Shown: one piece after another, positions 17,174 to 25,946 of the stretch
Numbering within the stretch: the stretch's first letter is position 1
Layout of the letters: each line of letters opens with the position of its first letter
Assembly: GCF_035189165.1 (NCBI RefSeq)
Contig: NZ_CP045246.1
Span: 1,922,001-1,986,000 of the forward strand
Source of the DNA: Arthrobacter sp. JZ12
GTDB taxonomy: Bacteria > Actinomycetota > Actinomycetes > Actinomycetales > Micrococcaceae
Length of the DNA: 64,000 nucleotides
Reading direction: 5' to 3'
The notes under the pieces: model-generated
The model's input: the letters and a program-made list of their open reading frames with translations, nothing else
The model's database searches: none
What the model was told of the DNA's origin: nothing
Program-made: the position numbers and the translations under genes

Positions 17174-17893
17174 ATGGACAATTCTAGTGGCGTCGGCGTC
17201 ATAGATAAAGCAGCGCTGGTACTCGATGCGCTGGAGGCCGGACCCACCACGCTGGCGCAACTCGTGGTATCCACGGGTCTGGCGCGCCCTACCGTTCACC
17301 GCCTCGCCCTGGCCCTGGTGCATCATCGCCTCGTCAGCCGGGACATCCAGGGCCGCTTCGTGCTTGGCAGCCGGCTAGTTGAGCTGGCCTCGGCCGCCGG
17401 CGAAGACCGGCTGATCGCATCGGCGGGTCCCGTGCTCCTGCAGCTCCGCGACGCCACCGGTGAAAGCGCACAGCTTTTCCGCCGACAAGGCGACAACCGC
17501 GTCTGCGTGGCCTCCGCTGAGCGTCCCATCGGCCTGCGCGACACCATACCGGTGGGAACCCAGCTGTCCATGAAGGCCGGCTCTGCCGCCCAGTGCCTCC
17601 TTGCGTGGGAGGATCATGACCGCCTCCTCATGGGCCTGCAGAACGCACGCTTCACGCCCACGGTGCTGGCAGGAGTACGACGGCGCGGTTGGGCTCAGAG
17701 CCTTGGCGAACGGGAGGCGGGCGTCGCCTCCGTATCGGCTCCGGTACGCGGCCCTTCCGGCCGGGTTATCGCCGCCGTGTCGATCTCCGGCCCGATCGAG
17801 CGGCTGACGCGGCAGCCCGGGCGCATTCACGCCGAGGTGGTCGTGAGTTCGGCGCAGCAACTGACCAACGCCATCAGCAAGTCCGCGGAATAG
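17174..17893 (+). CDS. IclR family regulator divergent from leuCD (LtbR/NdgR-like)
   Basis: A 239-residue regulator with an N-terminal winged helix (TTLAQLVVSTGLARPTVHRLALALVHHRLV, residues about 20-50) and a C-terminal IclR effector domain (SAQLFRRQGDNRVCVASAERPIGLRDTIPVGTQLSMKAGSAAQCLLAW in several blocks). The start ATG 17174 (MDNSSGVGV) is preferred; ATG 17153 lies inside the operator. The place next to leuCD matches LtbR of Corynebacterium and NdgR/AreB of Streptomyces, which control leucine and other amino acid genes. Autoregulation is likely, since the operator overlaps its promoter. Confidence 0.88.
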   Translation: MDNSSGVGVIDKAALVLDALEAGPTTLAQLVVSTGLARPTVHRLALALVHHRLVSRDIQGRFVLGSRLVELASAAGEDRLIASAGPVLLQLRDATGESAQLFRRQGDNRVCVASAERPIGLRDTIPVGTQLSMKAGSAAQCLLAWEDHDRLLMGLQNARFTPTVLAGVRRRGWAQSLGEREAGVASVSAPVRGPSGRVIAAVSISGPIERLTRQPGRIHAEVVVSSAQQLTNAISKSAE

Positions 17894-17932
17894 CTGCCGC
17901 GCGCACTAGCGACAATCCCCCGCAGCCGGAAA

Positions 17933-17938
17933 TAGGCT
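17933..17938 (+). promoter_or_regulatory. -10 box for a leaderless DUF1697 mRNA
   Basis: TAGGCT ends 7 nt before ATG 17946; no ribosome binding site is visible between them. Confidence 0.45.
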
Positions 17939-17945
17939 GTGCGCC

Positions 17946-18476
17946 ATGACCAGTTTTGCGGTGTTCCTGCGCGGCGTGAATGTGGGCGGAGTGACCATCA
18001 AGTCTGCCGATCTCCGCGCGCTGTTCGAGACACTTCCAGTGACCGACGTGAAAACGCTGCTCGCATCCGGCAACGTCACCTGCAGCAGCGACCTCAAGCT
18101 GCAGGAGTTGAAGGCCCTCAGCGAGCAGTCGCTCCGGTCGCGCTTCGGCTACGAGGCCTGGGTAGTGGTACTCGAGGCCGACACCCTCGAGCAGATAGTC
18201 GACGGGTGTCCGTTCCCCGCGGACGACCCGTCAACCCACTCCTACGTCACGCTGTTTTCCGACCCGGCAGTGCTCCGGGAACTCCTCCGGTTTGCCTCGT
18301 CAATCGATGAAGCGGTTTACCCGCTGGGGACAGTGGCAGCCGCCTGGCAGTCGCCGAAGGGCAAGACGCTGGATAGTCCGCTGAACGCTTTCACGAACAA
18401 GGCCCGTTTCAAGAACGGCACGACCACCCGTAACCTTCGCACCCTCCAGAAGGTGCTTGCCGCGACGCGTTCCTGA
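17946..18476 (+). CDS. DUF1697 family protein
   Basis: A 176-residue protein of the DUF1697 family, function unknown. The family start is clear: FAVFLRGVNVGGVTIKSADLRALFE, then VKTLLASGNVTCSS near residue 35. The C-terminus ends with the conserved KNGTTTRNLRTLQKVLA. It is convergent with the GTPase pair, with only 20 bp between the stop codons. Confidence 0.88.
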   Translation: MTSFAVFLRGVNVGGVTIKSADLRALFETLPVTDVKTLLASGNVTCSSDLKLQELKALSEQSLRSRFGYEAWVVVLEADTLEQIVDGCPFPADDPSTHSYVTLFSDPAVLRELLRFASSIDEAVYPLGTVAAAWQSPKGKTLDSPLNAFTNKARFKNGTTTRNLRTLQKVLAATRS

Positions 18477-18496
18477 GACCCCCCGCGGGAACAGGA

Positions 18497-20194
18497 TCAC
18501 CGGCGGGCCGCCGCCTGCTCCACAGCGCGGACAAATCCGTTGTAACGCTCGATCTCGGCCTGCACTGGCTCCACGGCGACTGAGTCACTGGTCTCGCTGA
18601 TGGACGCAACCAGCCGGCGTCGCACGCGTTTTCCACGCCGCTGCGCGCCAAAGCGTGCGATTGCCGCGCAGAGCAAGCCAAGGGCGATTCCGCCGGCTAC
18701 TCCCCCAAGTGCGAGCAGAGTCGGCACCGGTATGCCCTCAACCCGAGGTGACTCCGGGATCGGAAGCTGCAGGTAGCCCAGAACAGCCAGCACGCCGAGC
18801 CACGCCAGGCCCACGACCATCGCGGCAAGGAAGAGCCACTGGAGCACGCCCGCCACTGGCCACCACCAGGCACGCGAACCGGAAGCGAAGTCGGTACGGG
18901 CCACGGCGTCGTCGAGCCGTTCGAGGAGTTTCGGTTCCGGGCTCCTGGCAGCGTCACGAATGGACGTGCGCCACGGTTCGGCCGCCTCTCCGGAGAGCTC
19001 TTCTCCGAAGGTGCGCAGCGCGCGGTCGACTGCGGCCCGCTGCGCCGGTCCCGGTTCCGGCAGCGAGGTGCGACCCACGAACTCCTGCACGTCACTGCGA
19101 CGCAGATTCAGGCGCCGCAACGGGTCCGCCCGCAGCCTGCCTATCCAGCGCGTTACGGGCCAGCCCGTGGCCGCATGCGCGTCCCGGCGGTAGGAACGCA
19201 CGACGGCGTCGATCACCGCATCCGCACCGGCTGCACCGGCAAGGCGGTCAGCCAGAGCCGTGCGAGCAGCTTTCGAGGGGAGCGGCAGCTCCGGTCCGGT
19301 GAACTCCCGCAGGGACTCGACCGCGACGTCGACGTCCGCCGAGAGCCGGCCGGTGGCCGCTTCCTTCCTGCGCACAATCGCCCGGATCTCCCGGGAGAGA
19401 GCGTCGAGACCGGTGCCGGTTGCCGCGGAAACCGAATGCACCACCGCGGATCCGTGCCCTTCCGCGGCGAGGATTTGCTTCAGGGACCCGATAACGTCCT
19501 TCAGATCGGAGTCCGAAAGCCGGTCCGACTGGTTCAGTGCGACGAGGATCACGGCCTCGTGCGTGGCCAGCGGTTGCAGGAATTCCCGGTGGAGCGCCGC
19601 GTCCGCATACTTTTGCGGATCCGTAACCCAAAGCAGCACATCGACCTGACCGGCGAGGCGCTCGACAATCACGCGGTGACCCACGGCTGTGGAATCGAAG
19701 TCAGGCAGGTCCAGCAGGATCAGGCTGCCGTCTGCGCCGTCCAGGCTGCCATGGATCCCCTCATCGGCAGCGCGGCCCTTCCTGCCCGCCTTCCGGCCGC
19801 CGTTGCCGGCCAGGTGAAGCATCGGCGCACCGTCCGGCATGACGTGGCGGTTGTTGACCTGGAGCCAGTTCAGCAGGTCCGAGCTGCCGTCCTCGCCCCA
19901 GACAACGGCGAGCGGCTCGGCTGTAGTGGGACGCCGGGCAGCCACCCGGGCCAGATCGGTTCCCGTCAGCGCATTCAGCAGCGAGGACTTCCCGCTCCCG
20001 GTCGGTCCAAAAATGCCCACAACCGTATGGGCGGCCGACAGCGATCTGCGGGAACTGGCGCGGTCCAGCACGGCGTAGAGGTCGCGCAGCTCGGCATCGT
20101 CGAGGCGTCCTTCAGCGAGTTCACGAGCCGAGTTGAGAGCCTCAAGGCGCGCCTGGAGCCGCGATGCGCCCGCCTCTCCCCGGTGCCGACTCAC
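18497..20194 (-). CDS. Dynamin-like GTPase with two membrane segments (downstream member of a pair)
   Basis: A 565-residue GTPase. G1/P-loop is GPTGSGKS (residues 63-70); the switch I Thr lies in RRPTTAEPLAV; G3 is LLDLPDFDS; G4 is LVALNQSD, where NQSD matches N/TKxD well. After a helical middle region come two hydrophobic segments near residues 440-515 (WLFLAAMVVGLAWLGVLAVLG and LLALGGVAGGIALGLLCAAIA), then a basic region and a helical tail. This layout is that of bacterial dynamin-like membrane proteins. It overlaps the upstream GTPase gene by 4 bp, so the two are probably made together and may form a heteromer. Confidence 0.82.
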   Translation of the reverse strand: MSRHRGEAGASRLQARLEALNSARELAEGRLDDAELRDLYAVLDRASSRRSLSAAHTVVGIFGPTGSGKSSLLNALTGTDLARVAARRPTTAEPLAVVWGEDGSSDLLNWLQVNNRHVMPDGAPMLHLAGNGGRKAGRKGRAADEGIHGSLDGADGSLILLDLPDFDSTAVGHRVIVERLAGQVDVLLWVTDPQKYADAALHREFLQPLATHEAVILVALNQSDRLSDSDLKDVIGSLKQILAAEGHGSAVVHSVSAATGTGLDALSREIRAIVRRKEAATGRLSADVDVAVESLREFTGPELPLPSKAARTALADRLAGAAGADAVIDAVVRSYRRDAHAATGWPVTRWIGRLRADPLRRLNLRRSDVQEFVGRTSLPEPGPAQRAAVDRALRTFGEELSGEAAEPWRTSIRDAARSPEPKLLERLDDAVARTDFASGSRAWWWPVAGVLQWLFLAAMVVGLAWLGVLAVLGYLQLPIPESPRVEGIPVPTLLALGGVAGGIALGLLCAAIARFGAQRRGKRVRRRLVASISETSDSVAVEPVQAEIERYNGFVRAVEQAAARR

Positions 20195-21999
20195 AGGCCG
20201 CCGTCCTGGGCGCCGTCGTCGTTCCGCAGGTCGTCCGCAACCGAGCGCCGCCCGGTCAGGCTGGCGGCAAGGGCACGGAGCTTGCCCGACGACGGCTCTT
20301 CGCCGAGAACGTCGAGGCGGTCGGTGAAGCGGGCACGCTCGCCGTCGAGCAGCTTCTCGCAGCGCTCCTGCAACTGCTGGCGTGCCGTCCGCGTGAGGCG
20401 CCGGACGGCATCCTCGCCGAAGATTGCCTCGAGGAGCTTCTGCCCGACGACGGCGGACCCGCCGGCGATCAGCACCTCACCCCCGGTGAGCCCCGCTGTA
20501 GAGGCGAACACAACGATCATGAGCGCAACAGCCACACCGTTGACACCGAAAGACAGCATGCGTGCCGCAAATCGCTTGTCTGCCCCCTCCGACCGCACGA
20601 GGTCCAGGAGGTCCTTCTGCCACGCCCGGATCTCGCGTGCTACCTCGTCGTTGAAGTCGGGCGACAAAGCCTGCCCAGCCTCCGATCCCAGCAGGGCACG
20701 GCCGGCCGGGTCAGCTCTCCACTGCCGCCCGGTCAGGTCCGCAGCCTTCGCGGCTTCCTCCACGATGACGGTCTGCAAGCCGCTCTCGATCGCTGTCTCG
20801 ACCGTGGCCGCGCGCGGCGGTTTTCCGGTGAGATAGCCGCCGATGCGGTCCCGGATACGGCCGATGCGGGATTCCAGACCGCGCATGAACTCGCCCGTTC
20901 CCACGAAGTCCTGCCAGCGCGCAAGGACCTCTCCGCGCAGCAAGGTGCCGTCCCTTGTGGACTCAAGCACCCCCTGTACTGCGCCGTCGAACGCTTCCCG
21001 GGCGGCCCCCCTGAGCCGGGTAGCCGTTTCCGTCTGGCGGTCCACTGCATCGGCGACGCCGTCAACGCGCCGGCCCAACGCGCGCAGCGCACCCTCCAGG
21101 GTCCGCCTGGCGACGTCGCGACGGCCCTCGGCGTCGGCGGAGATCGCCTGAAGCCAACGGCGGAGCGGGTCCGCAGCCTCCCGAGGAAGCATGCCCAGCG
21201 AGTCCAGCCGCTCTTCAGCGATAACGAAAATAGGGGCGTGCGCCAGTTCCTCAGCGGCGAGCAGCGTGTGGAGGTCGGCCCGTACTTCCTCCTCCACTCC
21301 GTGCGGGACCCGATCGAGCACGACCGCCAGGAGGATGTCACGCTGGGAGGCCTCCCGCAGCAGTTTCCACGGGACGGCATCGGCATAGCGGTTCGCCGTG
21401 GTCACGAACAGCCACAGGTCGGCGGCGGCGAGCAACTGGCCGGCCAGCCGCCGGTTCTCGTCGGCTATTGAGTCGATATCCGGCGCATCGAGCAGCGCGA
21501 GCCCCATCGGAATCATGGCATCCGGCTGCAGCAGCAGCTGCCCCGCTGTGCCTGCGTCGGAGGCTGCTCCCACGCGGGAGGCCGGTACGTCGCCCGCTCC
21601 GGCGTCCAGAACGACGGCGCGCTGCCGGGATAGTGACGGCAGTACCCGGTCGTCGGCGAACCAGTGCCCCTCCGCGGGGTGATGCAGGAGGATGGGCTGC
21701 CGCGTGGTGGGCCGTATGGCTCCGGACCGGGTGACCGGATGGCCCACCAGTGCGTTCACCAGGGTGGACTTCCCCGCACCCGTGGATCCGCCGACCACGG
21801 CCAGCAGGGGTGCGTCGAGGCTCTGGACCCGCGGCAGGATGTAGTCGTCCAACTGCGAAGCGGACGAGCGCGCTTCCTGGCGCGCGGCGTCGGCTCCTGC
21901 CGTGTGCAGCGGAAACGTCAGACTACCCAGCGTTTCCCGCAGGTCACGGAGCAGAGCGGCAAGTGCCGCGGCGTCTGCGTCAGGCTGAGGGTCGGTCAT
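20191..21999 (-). CDS. Dynamin-like GTPase (upstream member of a pair)
   Basis: A 602-residue GTPase. G1 is GSTGAGKS (residues 71-78), the switch region is IRPTTRQPILL, G3 is LLDAPDID. The G4 position reads VVLDRVPHG, so the usual N/TKxD guanine-specificity motif is not conserved. The protein has long helical stretches (GALRALGRRVDGVADAV onward) and a hydrophobic hairpin near residues 485-525 (GVAVALMIVVFASTAGL, GEVLIAGGSAVVG), as in membrane-remodelling dynamins. Its stop overlaps the next GTPase start. Paired dynamin-like genes are known in Actinobacteria (DynA/DynB of Streptomyces, IniA/IniC of mycobacteria); whether this pair is orthologous is not decided here. Confidence 0.82.
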   Translation of the reverse strand: MTDPQPDADAAALAALLRDLRETLGSLTFPLHTAGADAARQEARSSASQLDDYILPRVQSLDAPLLAVVGGSTGAGKSTLVNALVGHPVTRSGAIRPTTRQPILLHHPAEGHWFADDRVLPSLSRQRAVVLDAGAGDVPASRVGAASDAGTAGQLLLQPDAMIPMGLALLDAPDIDSIADENRRLAGQLLAAADLWLFVTTANRYADAVPWKLLREASQRDILLAVVLDRVPHGVEEEVRADLHTLLAAEELAHAPIFVIAEERLDSLGMLPREAADPLRRWLQAISADAEGRRDVARRTLEGALRALGRRVDGVADAVDRQTETATRLRGAAREAFDGAVQGVLESTRDGTLLRGEVLARWQDFVGTGEFMRGLESRIGRIRDRIGGYLTGKPPRAATVETAIESGLQTVIVEEAAKAADLTGRQWRADPAGRALLGSEAGQALSPDFNDEVAREIRAWQKDLLDLVRSEGADKRFAARMLSFGVNGVAVALMIVVFASTAGLTGGEVLIAGGSAVVGQKLLEAIFGEDAVRRLTRTARQQLQERCEKLLDGERARFTDRLDVLGEEPSSGKLRALAASLTGRRSVADDLRNDDGAQDGGL

Positions 22000-22090
22000 G
22001 ATCCCATCATGCCAGCCCGGGGAGAACTGTCCGGGATTGGGCGCTTAAACACGTTCCGCCCCAACCTGGAAGGTTGAGGCGGAACCGTTG

Positions 22091-22163
22091 TGACCCCAGC
22101 GGGATTCGAACCCGCGTTACCGCCGTGAGAGGGCGGCGTACTAGGCCGCTATACGATGGGGCC
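22091..22163 (-). tRNA. tRNA-Glu (CTC)
   Basis: The minus strand folds into a cloverleaf: GGCCCCA pairs with TGGGGTC, the anticodon loop carries CTC, and the T arm is GCGGG-TTCGAAT-CCCGC. CCA is not encoded. It is on the same strand as tRNA-Gln and gltX. Confidence 0.95.
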
Positions 22164-22312
22164 AGTACTTTTGCTCCTGATCGGCGTTCCCTTCCGGGTT
22201 TCCGTTCAAACGAGCTAGATGATTCTTACACATCCGTTGCTGTTGACCAAATTGAGCCGGATCGCGATGCCGGAGCGGCAAATCTGCTCAAATCTGTGCC
22301 AATTACTCAGCG

Positions 22313-22384
22313 CTGGGGTACCAGGACTCGAACCTAGAATGTTGGTACCAGAAACCAATGTGTTGCCAATTACACCATACCCCA
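22313..22384 (-). tRNA. tRNA-Gln (CTG)
   Basis: Acceptor TGGGGTA pairs with TACCCCA on the minus strand. The anticodon stem TTGGT/ACCAA closes the loop TTCTGGT, giving CTG. The T loop is TTCGAGT. CCA is not encoded. It lies between tRNA-Glu and the HAD gene. Confidence 0.94.
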
Positions 22385-22452
22385 ATGGCACTTTCCGGCG
22401 GCTTTTCCTGTGCTTCGCAGCAGGTCAACCCCGTCCGCGCCGAGATACGACT

Positions 22453-23175
22453 TTACCGGATCTCCTGCACTATCTGCAAAACGTCCGTCAGAGCAGTGAT
22501 CCGGCGCCCTGAAAATGCCGGATTTTCTGCCCTGCTCCGGTCGAGCCAGACGCCGATCAGTCCAGCTGCCTCCGCGCCTTCCGCATCCACAACGGCGTTG
22601 TCGCCAACATAGAGGGTGCGCGCGGGATCCGTGCCCAGCCGGCGCGCCCCCTCAAGGAAAATCGCAGGGTCGGGTTTGGCGACGCCTACGGCATCTATAC
22701 CCACAAGGGCAGCCACACGCTGCAGGCCGGCACGGTCCAGTTTTGCCCTCTGGTAATCGTGCACGTTGTTGCTCACCGCACCGTATGGAATGCCCTGCCG
22801 GTCCAGCTCGTCCAGAACCGGCACGACGTCGTCGTACGGTTTGAAGTGAAGCGGCAGCACAGCCTCGTAGGCGTTGTTCCAACGCACCGCCGCCTCCCCC
22901 TCAAGCGGTTCAGCAACGAAGGCGGCCTGGGCGTGCCGGGCGCGGTGGATCCGCTGCTCAGTGAAGGTCAGCTTCCCGGCGAGGTACTGGTCGTAGTAGC
23001 CGTGCGGATCCCCGGTGTAGAGCCTTTTGTACTCGGCCCACTCCGCCTCGCTCAGGTGCGCCAGCGTTTCTGCGCCAAGATGGTGCAGTGTTCGCCCCAT
23101 GGCAGTTTCCAGGTCCACCAGGGTGTCGTCGATGTCGAAGAGCACCCCATCAACCTGCCCTGAACGCTCAGCCAT
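22453..23175 (-). CDS. HAD family hydrolase
   Basis: A 240-residue haloacid-dehalogenase-type phosphatase. Motif I is FDIDDTLVD with both catalytic Asp, motif II is the Ser in [10 protein letters not shown], motif III is the Lys in [11 protein letters not shown], and motif IV is [13 protein letters not shown]. The cap is alpha-helical and inserted after motif I. The start ATG 23175 overlaps the gltX stop by 8 bp, so it is translationally coupled. A long in-frame extension upstream reads through gltX in another frame and is spurious. The substrate is unknown. Confidence 0.88.
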   Translation of the reverse strand: MAERSGQVDGVLFDIDDTLVDLETAMGRTLHHLGAETLAHLSEAEWAEYKRLYTGDPHGYYDQYLAGKLTFTEQRIHRARHAQAAFVAEPLEGEAAVRWNNAYEAVLPLHFKPYDDVVPVLDELDRQGIPYGAVSNNVHDYQRAKLDRAGLQRVAALVGIDAVGVAKPDPAIFLEGARRLGTDPARTLYVGDNAVVDAEGAEAAGLIGVWLDRSRAENPAFSGRRITALTDVLQIVQEIR

Positions 23176-24664
23176 GAAGCGCCCGGATCCGCGCGAGTGA
23201 GGAGTCCTTCCCGAGGATAACCATCGACTCAAACAGGGGCGGCGAGATCTTCCGTCCTGAGACGGCGGTGCGCACCGGCCCGAATGCCACCCGGGGCTTG
23301 ATTCCCAGTTCCTCCACCAGGGCCGTACGGAGGGCAGCCTGGATATTGTCGGCAGTCCACTCCTGAACCGGCTCAAGTGCCGCAAGCGCCGCTGCCAGAA
23401 CCTCAACATAGTTCGCCGGCAGCGACTTCCGGGCATCCTCGGCAATCTCGATCTCGTTGTCCCCAAGGAACAGGAATCCGAGCATCTCCGGCGCTTCTCC
23501 GAGCAGTGTGATGCGCTCCTGGATGAGCGGAGCTGCCTCCGTGAGGATCGTAAGCTCCCGGGGGCTGATGGTGGAACCGATGAGGCCAGCCGACTGCAGG
23601 TACGGCACAAGCCGCATCCGGAAGTCTTCGCGGTCGAGAAGCCGGACGTGGGAGCCGTTGATCGCTTCCGCCTTCTTGACGTCGAACCGTGCCGGGTTGG
23701 CGAGCACATCGTGGACGTCGAACTTCTCCACCAGCTCATCCACCGTGAAGATGTCCTCATCCGCGGAAAGTGACCAGCCGAGAAGCGAGAGGTAGTTGAG
23801 CAGGCCTTCACGGATGAAGCCGCGCTCGCGGTGCAGGAACAGGTTTGATTCAGGATCCCGCTTCGAGAGCTTCTTGTTGCCCTGGCCCATCACGTAGGGA
23901 AGGTGCCCGAAGAGCGGCATATAACGGGCCACTCCGATGTCGATCAGTGCGCGGTACAGGGCGATCTGCCGCGGGGTGGAGGAGAGCAGGTCCTCGCCGC
24001 GCAGCACGTGGGTGATCCCCATCAGCGCGTCATCGACGGGATTCACCAGCGTGTACAACGGCGCACCGTTGGCACGGACAACTGCGAAGTCCGGGACGCT
24101 TCCCGCCGCGAAGGTAATTTCCCCGCGCACCAGGTCGGTGAAGGTGATGTCCTCGTCCGGCATGCGAAGCCGGAGAACGGGCTGGCGGCCTTCCGCGCGG
24201 TAGCTGTCCTTCTGGTCCTCCGAGAGTTCGCGGTCGAAGTTGTCGTACCCGAGTTTCAGGTCCCGACCGGCCGCGCGGTGGCGTTCTTCAACTTCCTCCG
24301 GAGTCGAGTACGACTCATATAGGTGCCCTGCAGCGACCAACCGGTCGATGACGTGGCGATAGATCTCAGACCGCTGGGACTGGCGGTACGGGCCGTGGGG
24401 CCCTCCAACCTCCACACCCTCGTCCCAGTCGATGCCGAGCCACTTGAGCGCGTCCAGCAGCTGCTCGTAACTTTCCTCGCTGTCGCGTGCGGCGTCGGTG
24501 TCCTCGATTCGAAACACCATGGTGCCCTTAGTGTGCCGGGCGTATGCCCAGTTGAAGAGAGCAGTCCGGATCAGGCCGACATGCGGCACACCCGTAGGCG
24601 AGGGGCAGAAACGGACTCGGACGGGAGTTTCGGACGTGACAGTGGGGAGATCAGCAGTAGTCAT
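23168..24664 (-). CDS. gltX: Glutamyl-tRNA synthetase
   Basis: Class I aminoacyl-tRNA synthetase charging tRNA-Glu; in Actinobacteria it usually also charges tRNA-Gln before GatCAB amidation. HIGH-type motif: [20 protein letters not shown] at the N-terminus. KMSKS-type motif: [10 protein letters not shown]. Length of 498 residues fits bacterial GluRS. A TAGACT box lies 10 nt before the ATG. The gene is co-oriented with tRNA-Gln(CTG) and tRNA-Glu(CTC), the likely substrates of the enzyme. Confidence 0.96.
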   Translation of the reverse strand: MTTADLPTVTSETPVRVRFCPSPTGVPHVGLIRTALFNWAYARHTKGTMVFRIEDTDAARDSEESYEQLLDALKWLGIDWDEGVEVGGPHGPYRQSQRSEIYRHVIDRLVAAGHLYESYSTPEEVEERHRAAGRDLKLGYDNFDRELSEDQKDSYRAEGRQPVLRLRMPDEDITFTDLVRGEITFAAGSVPDFAVVRANGAPLYTLVNPVDDALMGITHVLRGEDLLSSTPRQIALYRALIDIGVARYMPLFGHLPYVMGQGNKKLSKRDPESNLFLHRERGFIREGLLNYLSLLGWSLSADEDIFTVDELVEKFDVHDVLANPARFDVKKAEAINGSHVRLLDREDFRMRLVPYLQSAGLIGSTISPRELTILTEAAPLIQERITLLGEAPEMLGFLFLGDNEIEIAEDARKSLPANYVEVLAAALAALEPVQEWTADNIQAALRTALVEELGIKPRVAFGPVRTAVSGRKISPPLFESMVILGKDSSLARIRALHG

Positions 24665-24674
24665 GATGGTCCCA

Positions 24675-24680
24675 AGTCTA
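24675..24680 (-). promoter_or_regulatory. gltX: -10 box upstream of gltX
   Basis: TAGACT on the minus strand, 10 nt before the ATG; the leader would be only a few nucleotides long. Confidence 0.4.
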
Positions 24681-24726
24681 CTGTCCGGGCGCGGCGCCTA
24701 TCCCGGAAACGACGACGGCGGCCGGG

Positions 24727-25500
24727 CTAGCGGCGCGCAGGGTTGGAAAGCCGGCCGATGCCCTCGATCTCGACCTCGTACCGCTGCCCTTCGCTGATGA
24801 GACCCACGCCGGACGGCGTTCCGGTGAGGATGACGTCTCCGGGCAGGAGCGTGAAAGCCTGGGATACGTAGGAGACAAGTTCCCGCACTCCCCAGATCAT
24901 CTGGCTTGTGGAGCCGTCCTGCTTCAGCTCGCCGTCGAGCCGGCCGCGTACGGCCAGGTCTTCGGTATCAAGCTCGGTCTCGATCCAGGGCCCGATCGGG
25001 CACGAGGTGTCAAAGCCCTTCGCCCTTGCCCACTGGTTGTCGGTCTTCTGGACGTCGCGGGCGGTGAGGTCATTGGCGCAGGTGTACCCGAAGATGACGT
25101 CGTCCACGCGCTCAAGGGGCACGTCCTTGCAGATGCGGCCGATGACTACCGCAAGTTCGGATTCGTACGAGATCTCCTCGGAGAAGGAGGGAAGGACAAC
25201 CGGGTCCCCCGGACCGACCACCGAGGTGTTCGGCTTGAGGAACATGAGAGGAGCCGGCGGGACCTCGTTCCCGAGTTCCTTGGCGTGCTCCGCATAGTTG
25301 CGGCCGATGCCGATTACCTTGCTGCGCGGAATCACCGGCGCAAGGAGGCGGACATCCTCCAACTTGTGCCGTGCGCCCGTCGGCTGCACTCCTCCATAGA
25401 AAGGATCACCGCTGATGACAGCTACTTCCTCGCTGCCCTCGGGCCCCTCCACCAGGCCGAAGGTCGGATCATCATTGAGCACAAATCGGGCGATACGCAT
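24727..25500 (-). CDS. Fumarylacetoacetate hydrolase (FAH) family protein
   Basis: A 257-residue FAH-fold enzyme. Family members hydrolyse, decarboxylate or tautomerise 2-oxo acids with a divalent metal. Motifs: IGIGRNYAEHAKELG, FLKPNTSVVGPGDPVVLP, the metal-ligand region ISYESELAVVIG, YTCANDLTARDVQK and ILTGTPSGVG. A TAGCCT box ends 6 nt before the ATG, suggesting leaderless mRNA. The reaction cannot be narrowed down; candidates are acylpyruvase and oxaloacetate decarboxylase-type activities. Confidence 0.88.
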   Translation of the reverse strand: MRIARFVLNDDPTFGLVEGPEGSEEVAVISGDPFYGGVQPTGARHKLEDVRLLAPVIPRSKVIGIGRNYAEHAKELGNEVPPAPLMFLKPNTSVVGPGDPVVLPSFSEEISYESELAVVIGRICKDVPLERVDDVIFGYTCANDLTARDVQKTDNQWARAKGFDTSCPIGPWIETELDTEDLAVRGRLDGELKQDGSTSQMIWGVRELVSYVSQAFTLLPGDVILTGTPSGVGLISEGQRYEVEIEGIGRLSNPARR

Positions 25501-25506
25501 GGACCT

Positions 25507-25512
25507 AGGCTA
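25507..25512 (-). promoter_or_regulatory. -10 box for a leaderless FAH mRNA
   Basis: TAGCCT on the minus strand, 6 nt before the ATG, with no ribosome binding site. Confidence 0.45.
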
Positions 25513-25537
25513 GTACAGACACGGGCCGAAAACGCGA

Positions 25538-25577
25538 GAGACCGCTCGGAGGGCAATCGCCGACTCCGAGCGGTCTC
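25538..25577 (-). terminator. Hairpin terminator after peptide gene 1
   Basis: A perfect 14-bp stem, GAGACCGCTCGGAG (25538-25551) with CTCCGAGCGGTCTC (25564-25577), starts 18 nt after the small peptide gene on the minus strand and separates it from the FAH gene. Confidence 0.7.
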
Positions 25578-25594
25578 AGGCAAATCAAAGGCTG

Positions 25595-25741
25595 TCAGTG
25601 CGGCCAGTCATCGATGAGAGTGCCGTAAGTAACCACCGGCGCCTTCGTGTAGCCGGCCGGTGCATCCTTGGCTACGGCCGCGGTACCACCTGCCAGTGCC
25701 ATTGCCGCGGTCAGTACCAGAACTGCGGAGAATCTTTTCAT
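25595..25741 (-). CDS. Small secreted peptide precursor 1 (candidate signalling peptide)
   Basis: A 48-residue product beginning MKRFSAVLVL with a basic start, a hydrophobic core and a signal-peptidase-type AVA-K site near residue 25. The predicted export product is about 24 residues and ends in GTLIDDWPH. The start ATG 25741 has AAAGGAAC upstream. The gene is divergent from a TPR-only protein (start 25947), the same layout as peptide gene 2 and the second TPR gene. The (D/N)WP(H/G) element is shared by both peptides. I do not recognise a family. A Phr-like or RRNPP-type pheromone role is inference from layout; a small secreted protein of other function is possible. Confidence 0.65.
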   Translation of the reverse strand: MKRFSAVLVLTAAMALAGGTAAVAKDAPAGYTKAPVVTYGTLIDDWPH

Positions 25742-25794
25742 GTCGGTTCCTTTACAGGGTCGGAGACTAGCCGTTTTTGACACCAGCTTTTTTC

Positions 25795-25800
25795 AGTATA
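25795..25800 (-). promoter_or_regulatory. -10 box of peptide gene 1 (conserved TATACTGAA)
   Basis: On the minus strand TATACT, within TATACTGAA, lies about 54 nt before the peptide start. The same nine bases occur at the matching place before peptide gene 2 (27306-27314). No consensus -35 is present 17 nt upstream in either case. Confidence 0.5.
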
Positions 25801-25946
25801 CGAACGGAGTGTGATATGCGACACCCCGCGCATAATCTTTCCATCGTTGCCCCCTGTTTGATAAGCACCCTTTGCGATTAAAGTGAGGTATCCGCTGAAC
25901 ACGGCAGGATTCCCTGCGTCGGCGGCACATTAAGCGAGGGGGAAGC

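Noticed and set aside
19175-21471. Plus-strand open frames of 553 and 435 residues
   Set aside because: Both are antisense to the GTPase pair, whose P-loops and G3 motifs are certain.
22453-23811. Possible 452-residue fusion upstream of the HAD hydrolase
   Set aside because: The N-terminal 212 residues are gltX read in another frame. The HAD domain begins at ATG 23175.
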